Part shown: positions 10,707 to 21,544 of the stretch, one piece after another
Position numbering within the stretch: position 1 is the stretch's first letter
Layout of the letters: each line of letters begins with the position of its first letter
DNA from: Bedellia somnulentella
Lineage: Eukaryota; Arthropoda; Insecta; Lepidoptera; Bedelliidae
Direction: 5' to 3'
Length of the DNA: 64,000 bases
NCBI GenBank assembly: GCA_963576735.1
Contig: OY755187.1
Location: 11,656,001 to 11,720,000, forward strand
Translations under genes and position numbers: made by a program
Notes under the pieces: generated by a model
Told to the model about the DNA's origin: nothing
What the model saw: the letters and a program-made list of their open reading frames with translations, nothing else
Database searches by the model: none

Positions 10707-11330
10707 ACATATGTCATTTAAGTACCTAGGTCATGTTCTGGCGTCTGATCTGAGGGATGAATGCGACATTGAAAAAGAGCGTAGGGTTTTGTCTGTCCGA
10801 GCCAATATGATCGCTCGGAGGTTTGCAGGGTGTTCAGTTGAGTTTAAAGTAACGCTCTGTAGAGCTTACTGCACGTCACTTTACACCTGCAGCCTGTGGC
10901 GTGATTATACGCAACGGACATACGGGGCCCTGCGTATCCAATTTAATAATTGTTTCCGGGTGTTGGTGGGGCTGCCCCGCTTCTGTAGCGCATCAGGGAT
11001 GTTCACAAACGCGCACGTAGACTGTTTTTACGCGACAATGCGTAAGCGGTGCGCCTCCTTGGTGCGCCGGGTGCGGGACAGCCCTAACACGATACTAGGT
11101 ATGATCGGGGCGAGGCTAGATTGTCCCTATATGCGACACTGTTGTGCCCTCCATGCTCCCTGTGTAAAAAGGGATAGGGCTTTGTAAATATATTATGTGT
11201 ATATAGTATGTGCCTAGTAGTATACTTAAGTTATGTTGCTCCTAATATAGTTTGTAAGCGCTTTACTAACACTAATGTGAGTCTTTGTAACTTGAATACA
11301 CGTTTTAATTATTTATTTATTATTTATTAA
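10707..11330 (+). mobile_element. 5'-truncated LINE inserted in RN
   Basis: Holds the last part of an RT-type polyprotein (10711-11187), a 140-bp 3' UTR and a (TTTA)n-like tail ending about 11330. No clear target duplication. The tail and coding style differ from RTE-L, so this is a different LINE family. Confidence 0.65.
10711..11187 (+). pseudogene. LINE RT C-terminal domain fragment
   Basis: Open frame of 158 codons: FKYLGHVLASDLRDE (the region just after the RT thumb), a Cys-containing block RAYCTSLYTCSLW, then the conserved-looking RIQFNNCFRVLVGLPRFCSA and CASLVRRVRDSP. This layout is known from C-terminal regions of lepidopteran non-LTR reverse transcriptases; catalytic motifs are absent because of 5' truncation. 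The start is not a true start codon. The clade is not assigned. Confidence 0.65.
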
Positions 11331-12858
11331 ATACTAAAAAAGGGTAGTCAGAGCTTCAGAACTAGAAACTCCTTAGCCACATTTGGAAGTTGATAGGGGA
11401 CAAGATGGTGGAATTAAAGTATCGCTGGTGATGGGTCTCCCACCGCATCGTCCAAAAACCACTTAAAAAAGCCCCATACCCGCAGTTAGAAAAGGGTAGT
11501 GATATTCTAAGCCAGCACTACACGGTGATTACTTTTTTTTTAAAAGGACGAATTTAGTCAATTTTGCGTGACTACATAGAATGTTCTTGAAAAACAAGGC
11601 GTTTCCTTAAGGTAAAAATGCGTTCGTCATATCTCGCAGTTTTATCTTAGTCTTGGGAGGCATTAGAAAAATGGGCCAAAATGATCCTCTCTTGATAAAA
11701 TATGTGTGAAAAACACCTGTGTCAAAGGTTCAAACGTCTCAAAGCTTTTACAGGCTTTTTAGATTAAGTTTTTTTTTTCAGTATACATTATAAAGGTTAT
11801 AGACCAGTATTTTGAGAAAATATGTTATTGCTTACTGTAAAATGTGCTACAATTTATTAATTCCGATTTTTGTATTTCGATGGTGATATCACTTATCCTA
11901 AACGGCTGGACTGATCTCTCCGATGATAATCATAAGCATCGAATGCCAGATCGTGACAGAGTTATTTTTTAAAAAAAATACCATTGAGGAATAATCACCC
12001 TTAAAAGTTTTCCATGTTCACTTAACTCCAACTTTGCATACTACATACTACTTAGTAATATTCTAGTACTATAAGTCTTCAACTTTATTGCGTATACCAG
12101 ACAGTTAAGACGAACTGCAATATGAAAAAATGTATTGCATTTTTCTTTTCAACTCTTTTGTTCCAATTTCAAATAGAAAGCTCTGATGTATCGTCAATTT
12201 GTCAGTTTCGCTCAAAGCAATAACCGTGCACGAGATTCAACAAACATCTGGGTCGTTCATTTTTCCATTCGCTCATTCACACGACATCGATTTCAACCGT
12301 CGGCAAACTGAATCGTAGCTATGCAAAGAGAGTTACTGCTACGATATAAATTTCAAAATTGCTTGGCAGCATATTGGTTGAAATAGGCGACATGAAAATA
12401 ATAGGGCTCAATGCATCGAGTGTCGTTTAGTGATATTCTGCTTACATGAATGTGAATTGGTTACTCATGTGAAATGATTGCGATCTAATCGGTGGGTTTT
12501 GTGTACACCTTTGTACTAGCTGTGTTTCTTTATATATTTACGTATTATGAGCCATTTCTGAAAACTTGATAATGACTCAGTAGTTCCTATTAATCAGAAA
12601 AGAATAGGGTCTAGTTTTAGCTTAGAATAACATTACCCTATCTGAGTTATTTAAAGCTGAAAGATAACCGTATATTATATACCATATTCACAAAGAATGA
12701 CTTACTTATTACATTACATTTAACATTTATTTCTTGTATTTACGTAGCAATAAAAAGGAATCGAGCTTTTTAAATTTTTAGTATCGGTAGTATCGCGATT
12801 AGACTGTGACCAATTCATAGCTACACACAATTTTTTGGTCGTTAATCCTAAACGTATG

Positions 12859-13264
12859 TGAACGATAGGAGGCTGTTGTGCACCTGCTGCTCGTTCACGG
12901 ACTTTGAGATGCCTCGTGGTGGCGTCTCGAAGTTGATGATTTGTGATCGTAGAAAATAAAAACCAGACTTGTTTGACTAGGGTTTACTGCACTTTTACAA
13001 TCGGTATTACAGTATTAAATTATTATTTGTACAAAACTAAATGACGTTTTTTTGTCTTGCTGATACGTGGGTGGTGTCGTTTTGTTGGAGATGAGCACAG
13101 AAAAGGGGACGGAAAAGGTTTTTGCTCGGCCTTTTATAGTGTGGTTGGCATTTTTTGCATGATTATTAAAATATTCTCTTCTGCAGTGACGCGCCTCTGG
13201 ATTTCTCATGTTTTGAGCCCGTTGATGCGAGTGATCCAAGTTGGGCATCCTACTCGCTTCAACA
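12859..13264. mobile_element. Solo LTR, duplicate of 4838-5237
   Basis: 406 bp, TG...CA, same GTATG flanks (12854-12858 and 13265-13269). It differs from the first copy mainly by 6 extra bases near 13120. An identical insertion site shows one insertion later copied with DupR. Confidence 0.8.
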
Positions 13265-13397
13265 GTATGTTAAAAAAAGGCTAACAAACTTAGTCAACAA
13301 CTTAAGAACATAAATTTGTCACTACCCAAAACATTATACAGGCATTGAATTCATAACTTACTCCCCATTTTTTACTACATAACACATACATAATTAA

Positions 13398-13620
13398 TTT
13401 ACATACATACATATTTCCATATACACACGGCCGTGAATCCCAAAAAGGGTTATCAAGAGCTTTAGAGCCAGAAACTCGATAGGGGATAAGATGGTGGAAA
13501 TAAAGTATCGTTGATGATGGGTCTCCAACAGTATCGCCCAAAAACCACTTAAAAAAAGTTCCATGCCCTAGTCGCGTCTTACAACATCCGTGGTTAGAAA
13601 GGGAAAGGGTGACATTCTAA
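13398..13620 (-). mobile_element. RN repeat in DupR copy B
   Basis: Counterpart of the RN copy at 5371-5613, at the same position within the repeat. Confidence 0.75.
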
Positions 13621-14055
13621 ATAGTATTGAAAGTCCCCTCGAGCTGCTGTTTTTAACTACATCCATTCAACAATGCACCTTAGAAACGTATCACTACATT
13701 CTAATAAGCCCTATTCAAACACAAAGTCAAAGGGAAAATCATCGTGAAAACACCCTATATATTTAGCAAATTCATACCTCATTATCGTATTCAGAACCGC
13801 AGCGACAATCTGTTAATTGAACCGGCACATATACAAGCGAGTGGCAGTCGAATAGCTGATCAGGGACAAATCAATAATTCGGGACAACTCGCTGACATCT
13901 GAGTATTAACACACACCTAATAGAGCTGTGTACGGATCATGTGATAATAATTGAAACCCTAGTTAACAGGCTGAAAAGCGCTGAAATCGTTTAGAATAGA
14001 TCTGTGGCGCTTCTTTATTGTGTGTTATAGACGTTTTAAAATAATGTAATAATAA

Positions 14056-14205
14056 TGTGCATGTGCAAAACGTGGGTACCTTCTCTGGACACTAGATGGC
14101 GCTTACCATGTGAGTTCAGAAGTATTGGTACCTCTGCAAACCCCTTCGGGGATAAACGGCGTGAACGTTTATGTTTATATGTATGTTTATGTTATGTAAT
14201 AATAA
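14056..14205 (+). mobile_element. SINE-A fragment
   Basis: 3' part of a tRNA-derived SINE: CAAAACGTGGGTACC, GTTCAGAAGTATT, CTTCGGGGAT, GGCGTGAACGTTTATG. Absent from DupR copy A at the same point, where AATAATGTAATAATAATAAA is continuous, so it is a lineage-specific insertion. Confidence 0.75.
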
Positions 14206-14526
14206 TAAAATAAAGGTAATTGGCTGTGTTAAGTCGGTTTAAAATAGCAGTAACTACATTTTTCCCGCGGGTTTTGTAAAAGACGACTTAGGGAATTGAG
14301 GCTTTTTAAGTTATTGTGTAAAAATGTATTTATTCGTAAGCTTTATGTAACATGACAGTTTCTATAACCGTACATTTCTGGATTTACATCTGAATTTAAA
14401 TCTAGTTTTGTCCCTTTCAGACATCGGTTTGCGTTTTAAAGGCATTTGTTGGATAAAGTTGCTGGATATGTTGAATTACTAATTATTTATAGCCTTGAGT
14501 TTATTTATTTATATAGGTAAACTTTG

Positions 14527-14652
14527 ATAGTAGCTGTGTAGTGTCGGCTTAGAATAGCACTACCCCATTTCTTCCGGTGGGTGTACGTAAAAGGCGACTA
14601 ACGGTATTGGGGCGTTTAAGGAATTTTTGGGCGATGCGGCCAACCGCATCCC
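14527..14652 (+). mobile_element. RN repeat, 5' half
   Basis: Starts AGCTGTGTAGTGTCGGCTTAG and runs to GGGCGATGCGGCCAACCGC; the 3' half and tail are missing. Confidence 0.8.
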
Positions 14653-14715
14653 AGTATCCGAACCACATAAAACTTATGTTATTAATTCACAAAATAGTCA
14701 ATACAACTGCGCAAT

Positions 14716-14932
14716 TTAAGTAAAACTTGTGTTATGGTATAACAACTCAACGATGTATTTAATATTATATAATAAACATATAAATAACACCCAAGACTAA
14801 GAAACAATCATTGAGAATCATCACATAAATGTTGCTATCAGCTGGGATCGCACCCGCAACCTCTGGACCGAGAAGCTAGTCCCTCTAGAGAGACCTATCT
14901 ACTCGGCCACGAAAGTCGTCGTATTGCCGTAT
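14716..14932 (-). mobile_element. SINE-B (tRNA-derived)
   Basis: On the minus strand: a tRNA-like head with A box TGGCCGAGTAG and a B-box-like GGTGCGATCCC, then a body with TTTATGTGATGATTCTCAA and TGTTTCTTAGTCTTGGG, ending in the ATCGTTGAGTTGTTA region. Same family as 52127-52370. Confidence 0.75.
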
Positions 14933-15010
14933 GTACGAATACACTGTTACATGATTAAGCACCACTTAGTCAAATAGGATCTCAAGATGTTTCCCTCACC
15001 ATTAACAACC
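14933..15010 (-). mobile_element. SINE-A internal fragment
   Basis: Matches the SINE-A middle: GTACGAATACACTGTTACATG, ACCACTTAGTCA and GTTTCCCTCACCATTAACAACC. Confidence 0.65.
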
Positions 15011-15115
15011 AAAGATATAGATGTCCACTGCTGGGCATAGGCCTTCCACAAAGATCACAACGACCGGTTCTGTGCTGCCCTCATCCATCGGCTTCCCGCG
15101 ACCTTCAAAACAGAC
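15011..15115. repeat. Probable LINE 3'-end fragment
   Basis: TCCACTGCTGGGCATAGGCC, then GACCGGTTCTGTGCTGCCC and CGGCTTCCCGCGACC. I recognise this as a block repeated widely in lepidopteran genomes, usually attached to LINE 3' regions. Nothing in this window confirms the family. Confidence 0.4.
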
Positions 15116-15394
15116 AGAAAGACTTAAAGAAAGTTTATTAGATTTAAATAAACTTGGAAAATACAATAATAATGAATCTAACTATTTAATAATAAATTTC
15201 TCACATCGTTGACTTAATTTGTAAATAATGATTGTGCCAAGTGATGTGTTAACTTTAACTAGAGCATCGGAAATCAGATGGCAAGATCAATATCGTTTCA
15301 CAGTGAACTACTCAGGAATCACTGAGCTGGGTAGATACTTAAGTGTTCTAATGTTTTTAGTGCGCTAAAAATACTACGGAATATCTTACAGATC

Positions 15395-15545
15395 TCAAAC
15401 TCAAACGTTTGCGCCGTATAATCCCGAAGGGGTTAGCAGAGTTACTAATACTTCTGATAATCATGTGGCATTGTCACCAGATTTTTAGAGTTTTGCACCA
15501 ACGTTTTGGTTGGACAGTGTATTCACGTGATAGGGACAGACTTCT
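15395..15545 (-). mobile_element. SINE-A 3' fragment
   Basis: AAACGTTTGCGCCGTATAATC, GAAGGGGTTAGCAGAG, ACTAATACTTCTGA and CACGTGATAGGG: diverged 3' half of SINE-A. Confidence 0.65.
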
Positions 15546-16889
15546 TGCCATTTTGTGTTTTGCAGATGTAAACTTATTTTATTTATAAGACAAAACAAAA
15601 ATAAGAAAAAATCTTCATTGCAGCTGCGAAAAACAATTTGCTCCTGAAATTAATTTTCTCCAAAAAAAACAGCTCAGGCTTAATAATAACTAATATAGTA
15701 ATACTAATTCGTTGTTACCAGTTTAATTACTCAGGGTAGATTATTACGGAGGCAAGAGGTTTTGCGGGAAATTAACTCGGAATTAATTGGCAGGCACTAG
15801 CCGTCTTATAAATCATTTTGTTTCGTCTACCGACCACTTAACTTGAATGCTTGAATAGATCAACATCATTAAAACAGCTTAGAGTTCTTGTTAATAAAAT
15901 AATTAGTGAATGGTGCGTATTATTGTGGTAGTGTCGATTTGAAAACTAAACCAATTCTTCAAGAAGTTGTCTTAAAAGGCGACTCTAAAATCCTAGTTTT
16001 CTTCTTAAACTTTAGAAACAACGACATTACTTGTCTATCACGCCAGTTTTTAGACACGAGTGCTCATGAAATGTCTGACAAAACAAGGCATAGTTCCAAC
16101 TGCCTTGTTATTGCTGCCATACTTTTTGAGCTGATTACTCTGTATATGAACTTGTGTTCATATGATTTATGAATTACTTTAAAATTGTCTAAAGACATTG
16201 CTATTAGCGATTAGATTGCCCCAATTGTACTTTTGTGTAAAGCTTGTTTTATATGTTTTGTAAATAATTTGTCTTTCGCTTTGTTGATAAGTTTTACATT
16301 TGCAATAACAAGTTGTTCTATTACATTGTTTACTCGGTTATATGGGGTGATCTTTTAAATTAAAATAAAAAAATGAATGAATCATTACAAGCAAACACAA
16401 ACCAGCTGTGTAGTACATTATCATTTTAGTTTGAACTTGGCTTAACCCTGTCTCGGTTTTCATATAAAAGAAGAACAAATAAAGTTTATGAAAGATATAA
16501 GTATAATACGTTTATGATCATTCTCGTTTTGAACGACCTATGTCATTTGTTTTATGTGGAAAAAACATACTGCCTTACGAGCATCTGTATTACTTGAGAT
16601 GATATATCTTACCAAAATTGTTTTATGATGATACGAATTTGAGTTGGTATACAATTTTTACTTCGTAGTTTACATGGAATTAATATTAATGTGGTGTTCT
16701 CATAGTATTTATAGCTAAATGTAGGAAAGGTAAAACAGACAAATAAAATATTGTATTTAATTAGTGTAAAATAATCTTGTACAACAGAATTTCAATGAAA
16801 ATATTAGGTCAATTATGTGTGAGGCACAGATAGTATTTTTTTAATTATGAAAATTACTTTAATATTCACGTTATCCTTTTATTTATGTT
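15546..16889. other. Mostly featureless AT-rich stretch
   Basis: The only signal is a very diverged RN-like piece at about 15926-16080 (GTAGTGTCGATTTG..., GTCTTAAAAGGCGACT). An 88-codon open frame at 15906-16172 overlaps that piece and is not a convincing gene. From 16173 to 16889 I see nothing recognisable. Confidence 0.5.
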
Positions 16890-16902
16890 TACCTCCTTGT
16901 TA

Positions 16903-18427
16903 GGATATAGGATAGCTCCTATAGGATTACTATCGAAATGCTGAGGGCTGGTAAAGGGTTGGTGGCTTCTTGGTTGTACTTCCTTTTCCAAAAATGCTGG
17001 TCGAGTGGCAAAGTTCCACGAGACTGGTGCAAGGCGGTGATTGTGCCTCTATATAAAGGAAAGGGGTCACACCAAGAGGCTAAAAACTACCGCGGCATCA
17101 GCTTACTCAGCATTGTTGGTAAATTGTATGCTAAGGTACTGATTGAAAGAGTGATGAATGAAACGGATGAGAAAATATGGGATGTGCAAGCGGGATTTAG
17201 GAAAGGAATGGGATGTATGGATCAAATCTTCTCTCTAAGGAGCATCACCGAAAAGTTCTTAGCTAAGAACCAAAAGGTGTATTGCTCCTTCATTGATTTA
17301 GAGAAGGCGTATGATAGGGTGGTAAGAAAGTGTTTATGGGAGGTGTTATCCAAGTTCGGTTTGGGGAGTCAACTTATACGTGCATTAGTATCACTCTATG
17401 AGGATTCTAGTGCATGTGTAAGAGTAAACGGGGAAAACACTGACTGGTTCGGAATCTCTAGGGGTGTCCGACAGGGATGTGTAGCTTCTCCGTGGCTCTT
17501 CAATTTGTTCATGGATGACTGTTTGACAGAGTTGCGTGAAAGTGATTATGGACTAAGAATGAGTGGATTCATCATTAAATGCCTCTTGTATGCTGACGAT
17601 CAAGTGCTACTACATCAAGAGATGATGAATATTGCATGTGAGTCTTTTGTAAGAAAGGGAATGAGGGTGAATGTGGATAAGACCAAAACGATGGTTTTTG
17701 AGAGACAGGAAGATGTGACAGAATGCGTGATTGCGATTGATGGTAAGGATGTGGAACAGGTGAAGGAGTTTGTATATCTGGGAAGTTTGTTTACAAGGGA
17801 TGGAAAATGTGATGAAGATATTGAAAGAAGAGTGAAAAAGGGTAATGCGGTAAATGGAGCAATGAATAGCCTAATGACCTGTCAATCGGTGTCTGAAAAG
17901 GCCCGAATGGCTGTGCATGATGCTGTTCTTGTTCCTACGCTTATGTATGGAAGCGAATGTTGGGTGTGGCAGAAGAAGCATGAGAGCAGAGTGAATGCAG
18001 TAGAGATGAGGTTCCTTTAGAAAAATTTGTAATGTTAGATTATGTGACCGAGTGAGAAATAGTGTTTTTCGTGAAAAATGTGGTGTGAAAGATGATATTG
18101 TAAAAAAGATAGAAAAAGGAATGTTGAGATGGTTTGGGCACATAGAGAGAATGGAAGATAGAAAATTGGTAAAAGGGATCTATAGAGCTAGTGTGGATGG
18201 TAATGTTAGTAGAGGACGACCACGGAGAACACACTTGGACCAAATTGAGAGTGTGCTCAAAAAGGCTGGCATCCGAAGTATGAAGAATAAAAGAGCATGT
18301 ATGAAAAGATTGATGGATGTAAACGAAGCTAGAGAGGTTTGTCAGGATCGTGCGAAGTGGCGATCAATAGTCTCTGCCTACCACAATGGGAACTAATGGC
18401 GTGAGTATATGTATGTATGTATGTATG
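16903..18427 (+). mobile_element. RTE-L LINE copy 1, 5'-truncated, 13-bp target duplication
   Basis: Flanked by TACCTCCTTGTTA at 16890-16902 and 18428-18440. The insert holds the RT and C-terminal part of RTE-L and ends GGCGTGAGTATATG followed by a (TATG)n tail. The first ~16 bases (16903-16918) do not match RTE-L and may be junction filler. Confidence 0.85.
16938..18396 (+). pseudogene. RTE-L reverse transcriptase, truncated and broken
   Basis: RTE-clade reverse transcriptase. Motifs in order: YRGISLLSIVGKLYAK, VQAGFRKGMGCMDQIFSLR, YCSFIDLEKAYDRV (motif A), GVRQGCVASPWLFNLFMDD (motif B), CLLYADDQVLL (motif C). A small deletion just after YADD removes about seven residues present in the copies at 37247 and 53224. 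A TAG at 18018-18020 plus a frameshift of one split the end of the protein; 18052-18396 continues with MLRWFGHIERME, RPRRTHLDQIE and the C-terminal ISAYHNGN-like end. The methionine at 16938 is not the true start; the endonuclease half is missing. Confidence 0.85.
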
Positions 18428-18664
18428 TACCTCCTTGTTACCCTGAGATGATATCATTCAAATTACTGTTTAAGATTTTCTCCTTACATCTTCTTTGAAG
18501 TAAAATGTGAATGTGGGTAGCTTAGATTATATATAAATAACAGTGATGAGTTGTTTATTTATTTATTTATGTTCTTTATTTATCTTTTATTTATAAGTAT
18601 GTTAGTTACTTGGGTTCCACTGATACATTGAAGGTTTATATTTTATTATACGTGTATTTCAAAT

Positions 18665-18840
18665 TCAATGTTATTAGCTAGTAGTAGTTACCCCACGGTG
18701 ATAGACCTACTCTTATCACTTGAGTAAACAATCCAAGTAAAACGTGGGTACTCTGAAGACCATGTGACAATTACTCGTAATTTTCAGAAGTATTAGTACC
18801 TTTGCCAATACCTTCGAGGATATACAGCGCAAAAGTTTGA
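18665..18840 (+). mobile_element. SINE-A fragment
   Basis: Middle and 3' part, diverged: CGGTGATAGACCTACTC, AAAACGTGGGTACTCTGAA, TTCAGAAGTATTAGTACC and a GGATATACAGCGC end. Confidence 0.65.
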
Positions 18841-19434
18841 GTCTTGGGTCTTGCGAATAATTTTCAATAATTACATATCAGCAATGATACATGTATGTAT
18901 ACCATTTCAATACCCAAGAAATTCAATATTCGCAACACTATCAGCATGAAATAGCCGTCTTTGAATCCATTGCCTGGTATGAAGGTATTCAATCTCGAGC
19001 CGGCCACTTAAAGCCGTCACTCGACGCCAACCAGGCACACGTCATCAGCGAGACAATGAATCTCGGTATCTGATCGATGTCTTCACAATCTGTCTTAATT
19101 CAAACCTCTGTTGTGGCCAGGGAATGGATATATTTTACTTATTTCGTTTTGTAAAAAATGCAATACGTGCTCTTTTATTCTACTTCCAAAGATTCTTGCC
19201 GAAAGTAAAAGAGTGACAAAATAAGGGAATAGAATAAAAATTAAACATCCTTCATCTTCCACAAATGATCAATAGTCGCTATCTCAAAAAATGGAAATTA
19301 TAGCAAAAGTTTGTGAGATGCAAATGTAAGAGCAAAAATGCTAGTAGCTTAAAAACTGTCCTATAATGTTGTTATATTAGGTCACTCGCGCCATCAATTT
19401 GCATTGGGTAGGGTAAAATTTTTCGTATTTTTGA
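18841..19434. other. No recognised feature
   Basis: One GC-richer block at 18960-19075 (GAGCCGGCCACTTAAAGCC...) is open on both strands for 35-60 codons. It has no splice sites or motif that I can support; it may be another dispersed repeat. The rest is AT-rich. Confidence 0.4.
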
Positions 19435-19735
19435 CGCTTGCTGTTTTGAGCACACTCTTTATTTGCTCCGAATGTGTCCTTATCCTCTACTAAGCCTTTT
19501 TGAGCACATTTTCTATTTGATCGAATTTTGTCCTCCGGGGTTGTCCTCTACTAACATTACCTTCCACATTAGCTCTACTGATCTCTTTCAAAATTTACTA
19601 CTATCCATCTATTCTATGTGCCCAAACCATCTTAACATTCCTTATCTATCTTTTTAACAATATCATCTTTCATAACACACCTTTCACGAATCACACTATT
19701 TTACAAGAAACTCCTACAAACATAGCATTTTTAAA
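19435..19735 (-). pseudogene. RTE-L C-terminal fragment
   Basis: Minus-strand match to the end of the RTE-L protein: regions equivalent to RPRRTHLDQIE, MLRWFGHIERM, and the DDIVKKIEK and RNSVIRERCG blocks, all frame-broken. No tail or target duplication visible. Confidence 0.75.
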
Positions 19736-20265
19736 TCTAACAGAATTAAATATAACTAATCATCTAGCACAGTTTCAGTAAAACAAACAGTTTCACCAGC
19801 CATTTAGTCAATAATTTACAATAAGCCTTCGTATTCTCCATGCCCCAACGCTAGTGACGATATCCCCTAATCTAACGCTAAGTAAAAACAAGAAATTAAT
19901 ATTTCTCCAGTTACGTCCCTAATGAAAATCGTCTCAAATTTACGATTAATAAAAATTGATGAATTTGTCTTGAATGCAATACGGATTTGGCTATTCAACT
20001 TGAACATTATTGATTTCGCTTGAATTGAACTGTATAATTAAAATGATAGGTTTTTTTATTAAATGCTCGAGTAAATAATCCAATCAAATGTGTATTAAAT
20101 CAAAATGGGTTAAAGATATTATTATTATTTATTTTATTTTCTTTGGAAGATTAACAGGCCAATACAAACAATAAAATACTTAATTTAATGTTTTTTTGAC
20201 ATGAATTCCTCATGTGGGGATTATTACTCATAAATAAAAGATGTTATAAAGGACAGAAAAATTTC

Positions 20266-20336
20266 GACACTGGCGGGGTTCGAACCCGCGACCTTCGGTA
20301 TACGCCCCGTCGCTCTGCCAACTGAGCTACAGTGTC
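20266..20336 (-). tRNA. tRNA-like sequence, SINE-T unit 1 (pseudo)
   Basis: 71 nt: GACACTG/CAGTGTC acceptor, D arm TAGCTCAGTTGG, B box GGTTCGAACCC. It lacks two bases of the other copies in the anticodon region. A repeat component rather than a working tRNA gene. Confidence 0.45.
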
Positions 20337-20605
20337 AGTTGCATCCAGCGCGAAATTTCTCTATCCTTTGTTTCTTTTTTTACACGTTCAAGTAGTGTTT
20401 GCGTTTCCTACCTCCGAATTTTAACTAATTCGGACGGCCACTTGTCTACCTTTTCAGATAGAATGCAAATGTGGAAACGCCTAACTATCACATAATTTAA
20501 TGTTTTTTGACATGAATTCCTCATGTGGGATTATTACTCATAAATAAAAGATGTTATTAAAGGACAGAATTTTTTTTTTTTTTTTTATTTTTTTTTTTTT
20601 TTTTC

Positions 20606-20678
20606 GACACTGGCGGGGTTCGAACCCGCGACCTTCGGGTATACGCCCCCGTCGCTCTGCACACTGAGCTACAGTGTC
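20606..20678 (-). tRNA. tRNA-like sequence, SINE-T unit 2 (pseudo)
   Basis: 73 nt, perfect 7-bp acceptor and 5-bp T stem; the D loop carries a change (GTGTGCAGAG instead of GTTGGCAGAG). A long poly-T follows on the minus strand. Confidence 0.45.
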
Positions 20679-20928
20679 AGTTGGCATCCAGCGCGAAATT
20701 TCTCTATCCTTTGTTTCTTTTTTACACGTTCAAGTAGTGTTTGCGTTTCCTACTTTCCTACCTCCGAATTTTAACTAATTCGGACGGCCACTTGTCTACC
20801 TTTTCAGATAGAATGCAAATGTTGGAAACGCCTAACTATCACATAATTTAATGTTTTTTGACATGAATTCCTCATGTGGGGATTATTACTCATAAATAAA
20901 AGATGTTATTAAAGGACAGAAAAATTTC

Positions 20929-21001
20929 GACACTGGCGGGGTTCGAACCCGCGACCTTCGGGTATACGCCCCCGTCGCTCTGCCAACTGAGCTACAGTGT
21001 C
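20929..21001 (-). tRNA. tRNA-like sequence, SINE-T unit 3
   Basis: 73 nt. Acceptor GACACTG/CAGTGTC, D stem GCTC/GAGC and T stem GCGGG/CCCGC are all perfect, and TTTTT follows. The anticodon arm only pairs as CGGG/CCCG with an 8-nt loop, so no anticodon can be read with confidence. Most likely the SINE promoter module. Confidence 0.5.
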
Positions 21002-21068
21002 AGTTGGCATCCAGCGCGAAATTTCTCTATCCTTTGTTTCTTTTTTACACGCCCCCTACTTACTTACT

Positions 21069-21123
21069 TTTTTAGAATGCAAATGCATTCTATCTGAAAA
21101 GGTAGACAAGTGGCCGTCCGAAT
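21069..21123 (+). repeat. Inverted SINE-T piece at gap edge
   Basis: GAATGCAAATGCATTC then TATCTGAAAAGGTAGACAAG and TGGCCGTCCGAAT is the reverse complement of 20778-20818. The array turns round just before the Ns. Confidence 0.75.
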
Positions 21124-21323
21124 NNNNNNNNNNNNNNNNNNNNNNNNNNNNNNNNNNNNNNNNNNNNNNNNNNNNNNNNNNNNNNNNNNNNNNNNNNNNN
21201 NNNNNNNNNNNNNNNNNNNNNNNNNNNNNNNNNNNNNNNNNNNNNNNNNNNNNNNNNNNNNNNNNNNNNNNNNNNNNNNNNNNNNNNNNNNNNNNNNNNN
21301 NNNNNNNNNNNNNNNNNNNNNNN
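21124..21323. other. Assembly gap (200 N)
   Basis: Exactly 200 N, a conventional placeholder; the true size is unknown. It sits at a palindromic repeat boundary. Confidence 1.
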
Positions 21324-21499
21324 GACTAAGAGTTTCGGAGTTCTAAAGTTATTTTTGGGGCGATGCGGTTGGCGATCCATCACCAAAAACCTTTACAAAC
21401 TTTATCCCACACAACTTCCAAACGTGTCTGAGGATTTTTTTATTCCGAAGCTGTACTACCCCTGCGAGGGATTTATAGCCGTTTGTATGTATGTATAAA
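21324..21499 (+). mobile_element. RN repeat, 5' end lost in gap
   Basis: GACTAAGAG..., GGGCGATGCGGTTGG, ATCCATCACCAAAAACC, GAGGGATTTATAGCCG, then a GTATGTATGTAT tail. Confidence 0.8.
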
Positions 21500-21544
21500 A
21501 AATATAGTTTTTGAAGTCATCGATAGTGTATAAGATTCTCTTAC

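Larger units (their letters stand above)
10683..11525 (-). mobile_element. RN repeat split by a LINE fragment
   Basis: The tail and first bases (ACATACATATACTCACGGCCAC) lie at 10683-10706. The rest (GGGTAGTCAGAGC... to the terminal AGCACTACACGG) lies at 11339-11525. Between them is a LINE 3' piece. The part at 11339-11525 also directly precedes DupR copy B, as an RN copy does at DupR copy C (48108-48358). Confidence 0.75.
11526..14516. repeat. DupR copy B
   Basis: 11526-12510 matches copy C (48359-49180), and 12400-14505 matches copy A (4378-6333) at very high identity. It contains a solo LTR, a minus-strand RN and, unlike copy A, a SINE-A fragment at 14056-14205. It ends in sequence shared with copy C (GGTAAACTTTGATAG), where a new RN copy begins. 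No conserved gene seen. Confidence 0.75.
20185..21068 (-). repeat. SINE-T tandem array (about 2.7 units)
   Basis: Units repeat at anchors ATGAATTCCTCATGTGGGG near 20202, 20512 and 20863 (periods ~311 and ~351). On the minus strand each unit has a 73-nt tRNA-like sequence, a short T run after it, an upstream block with a TCCGAATT...AATTCGGA hairpin, and the CATGAGGAATTCATG block. The units differ by single-base losses and a poly-T tract (20567-20604), the pattern of uncorrected long-read errors or old slippage. Confidence 0.8.

Noticed and set aside
15906..16172. 88-codon plus frame
   Set aside because: Overlaps a diverged RN copy (GTAGTGTCGATTTG, AAGGCGACTC); no homology or signals.
18960..19075. 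Possible host exon with higher GC
   Set aside because: No paired splice sites in frame on either strand; the sequence looks like a dispersed repeat rather than an exon.
20903..21097. 64-codon frame containing STLAGFEPATFGYTPPSLCQL
   Set aside because: It is a translation through the tRNA-like part of SINE-T (the same frame recurs at 32765-33028 minus). Such AGFEPATFG peptides are a well-known false protein call.
21090..21386. Open frames crossing the Ns
   Set aside because: Composed of unknown residues across the assembly gap.
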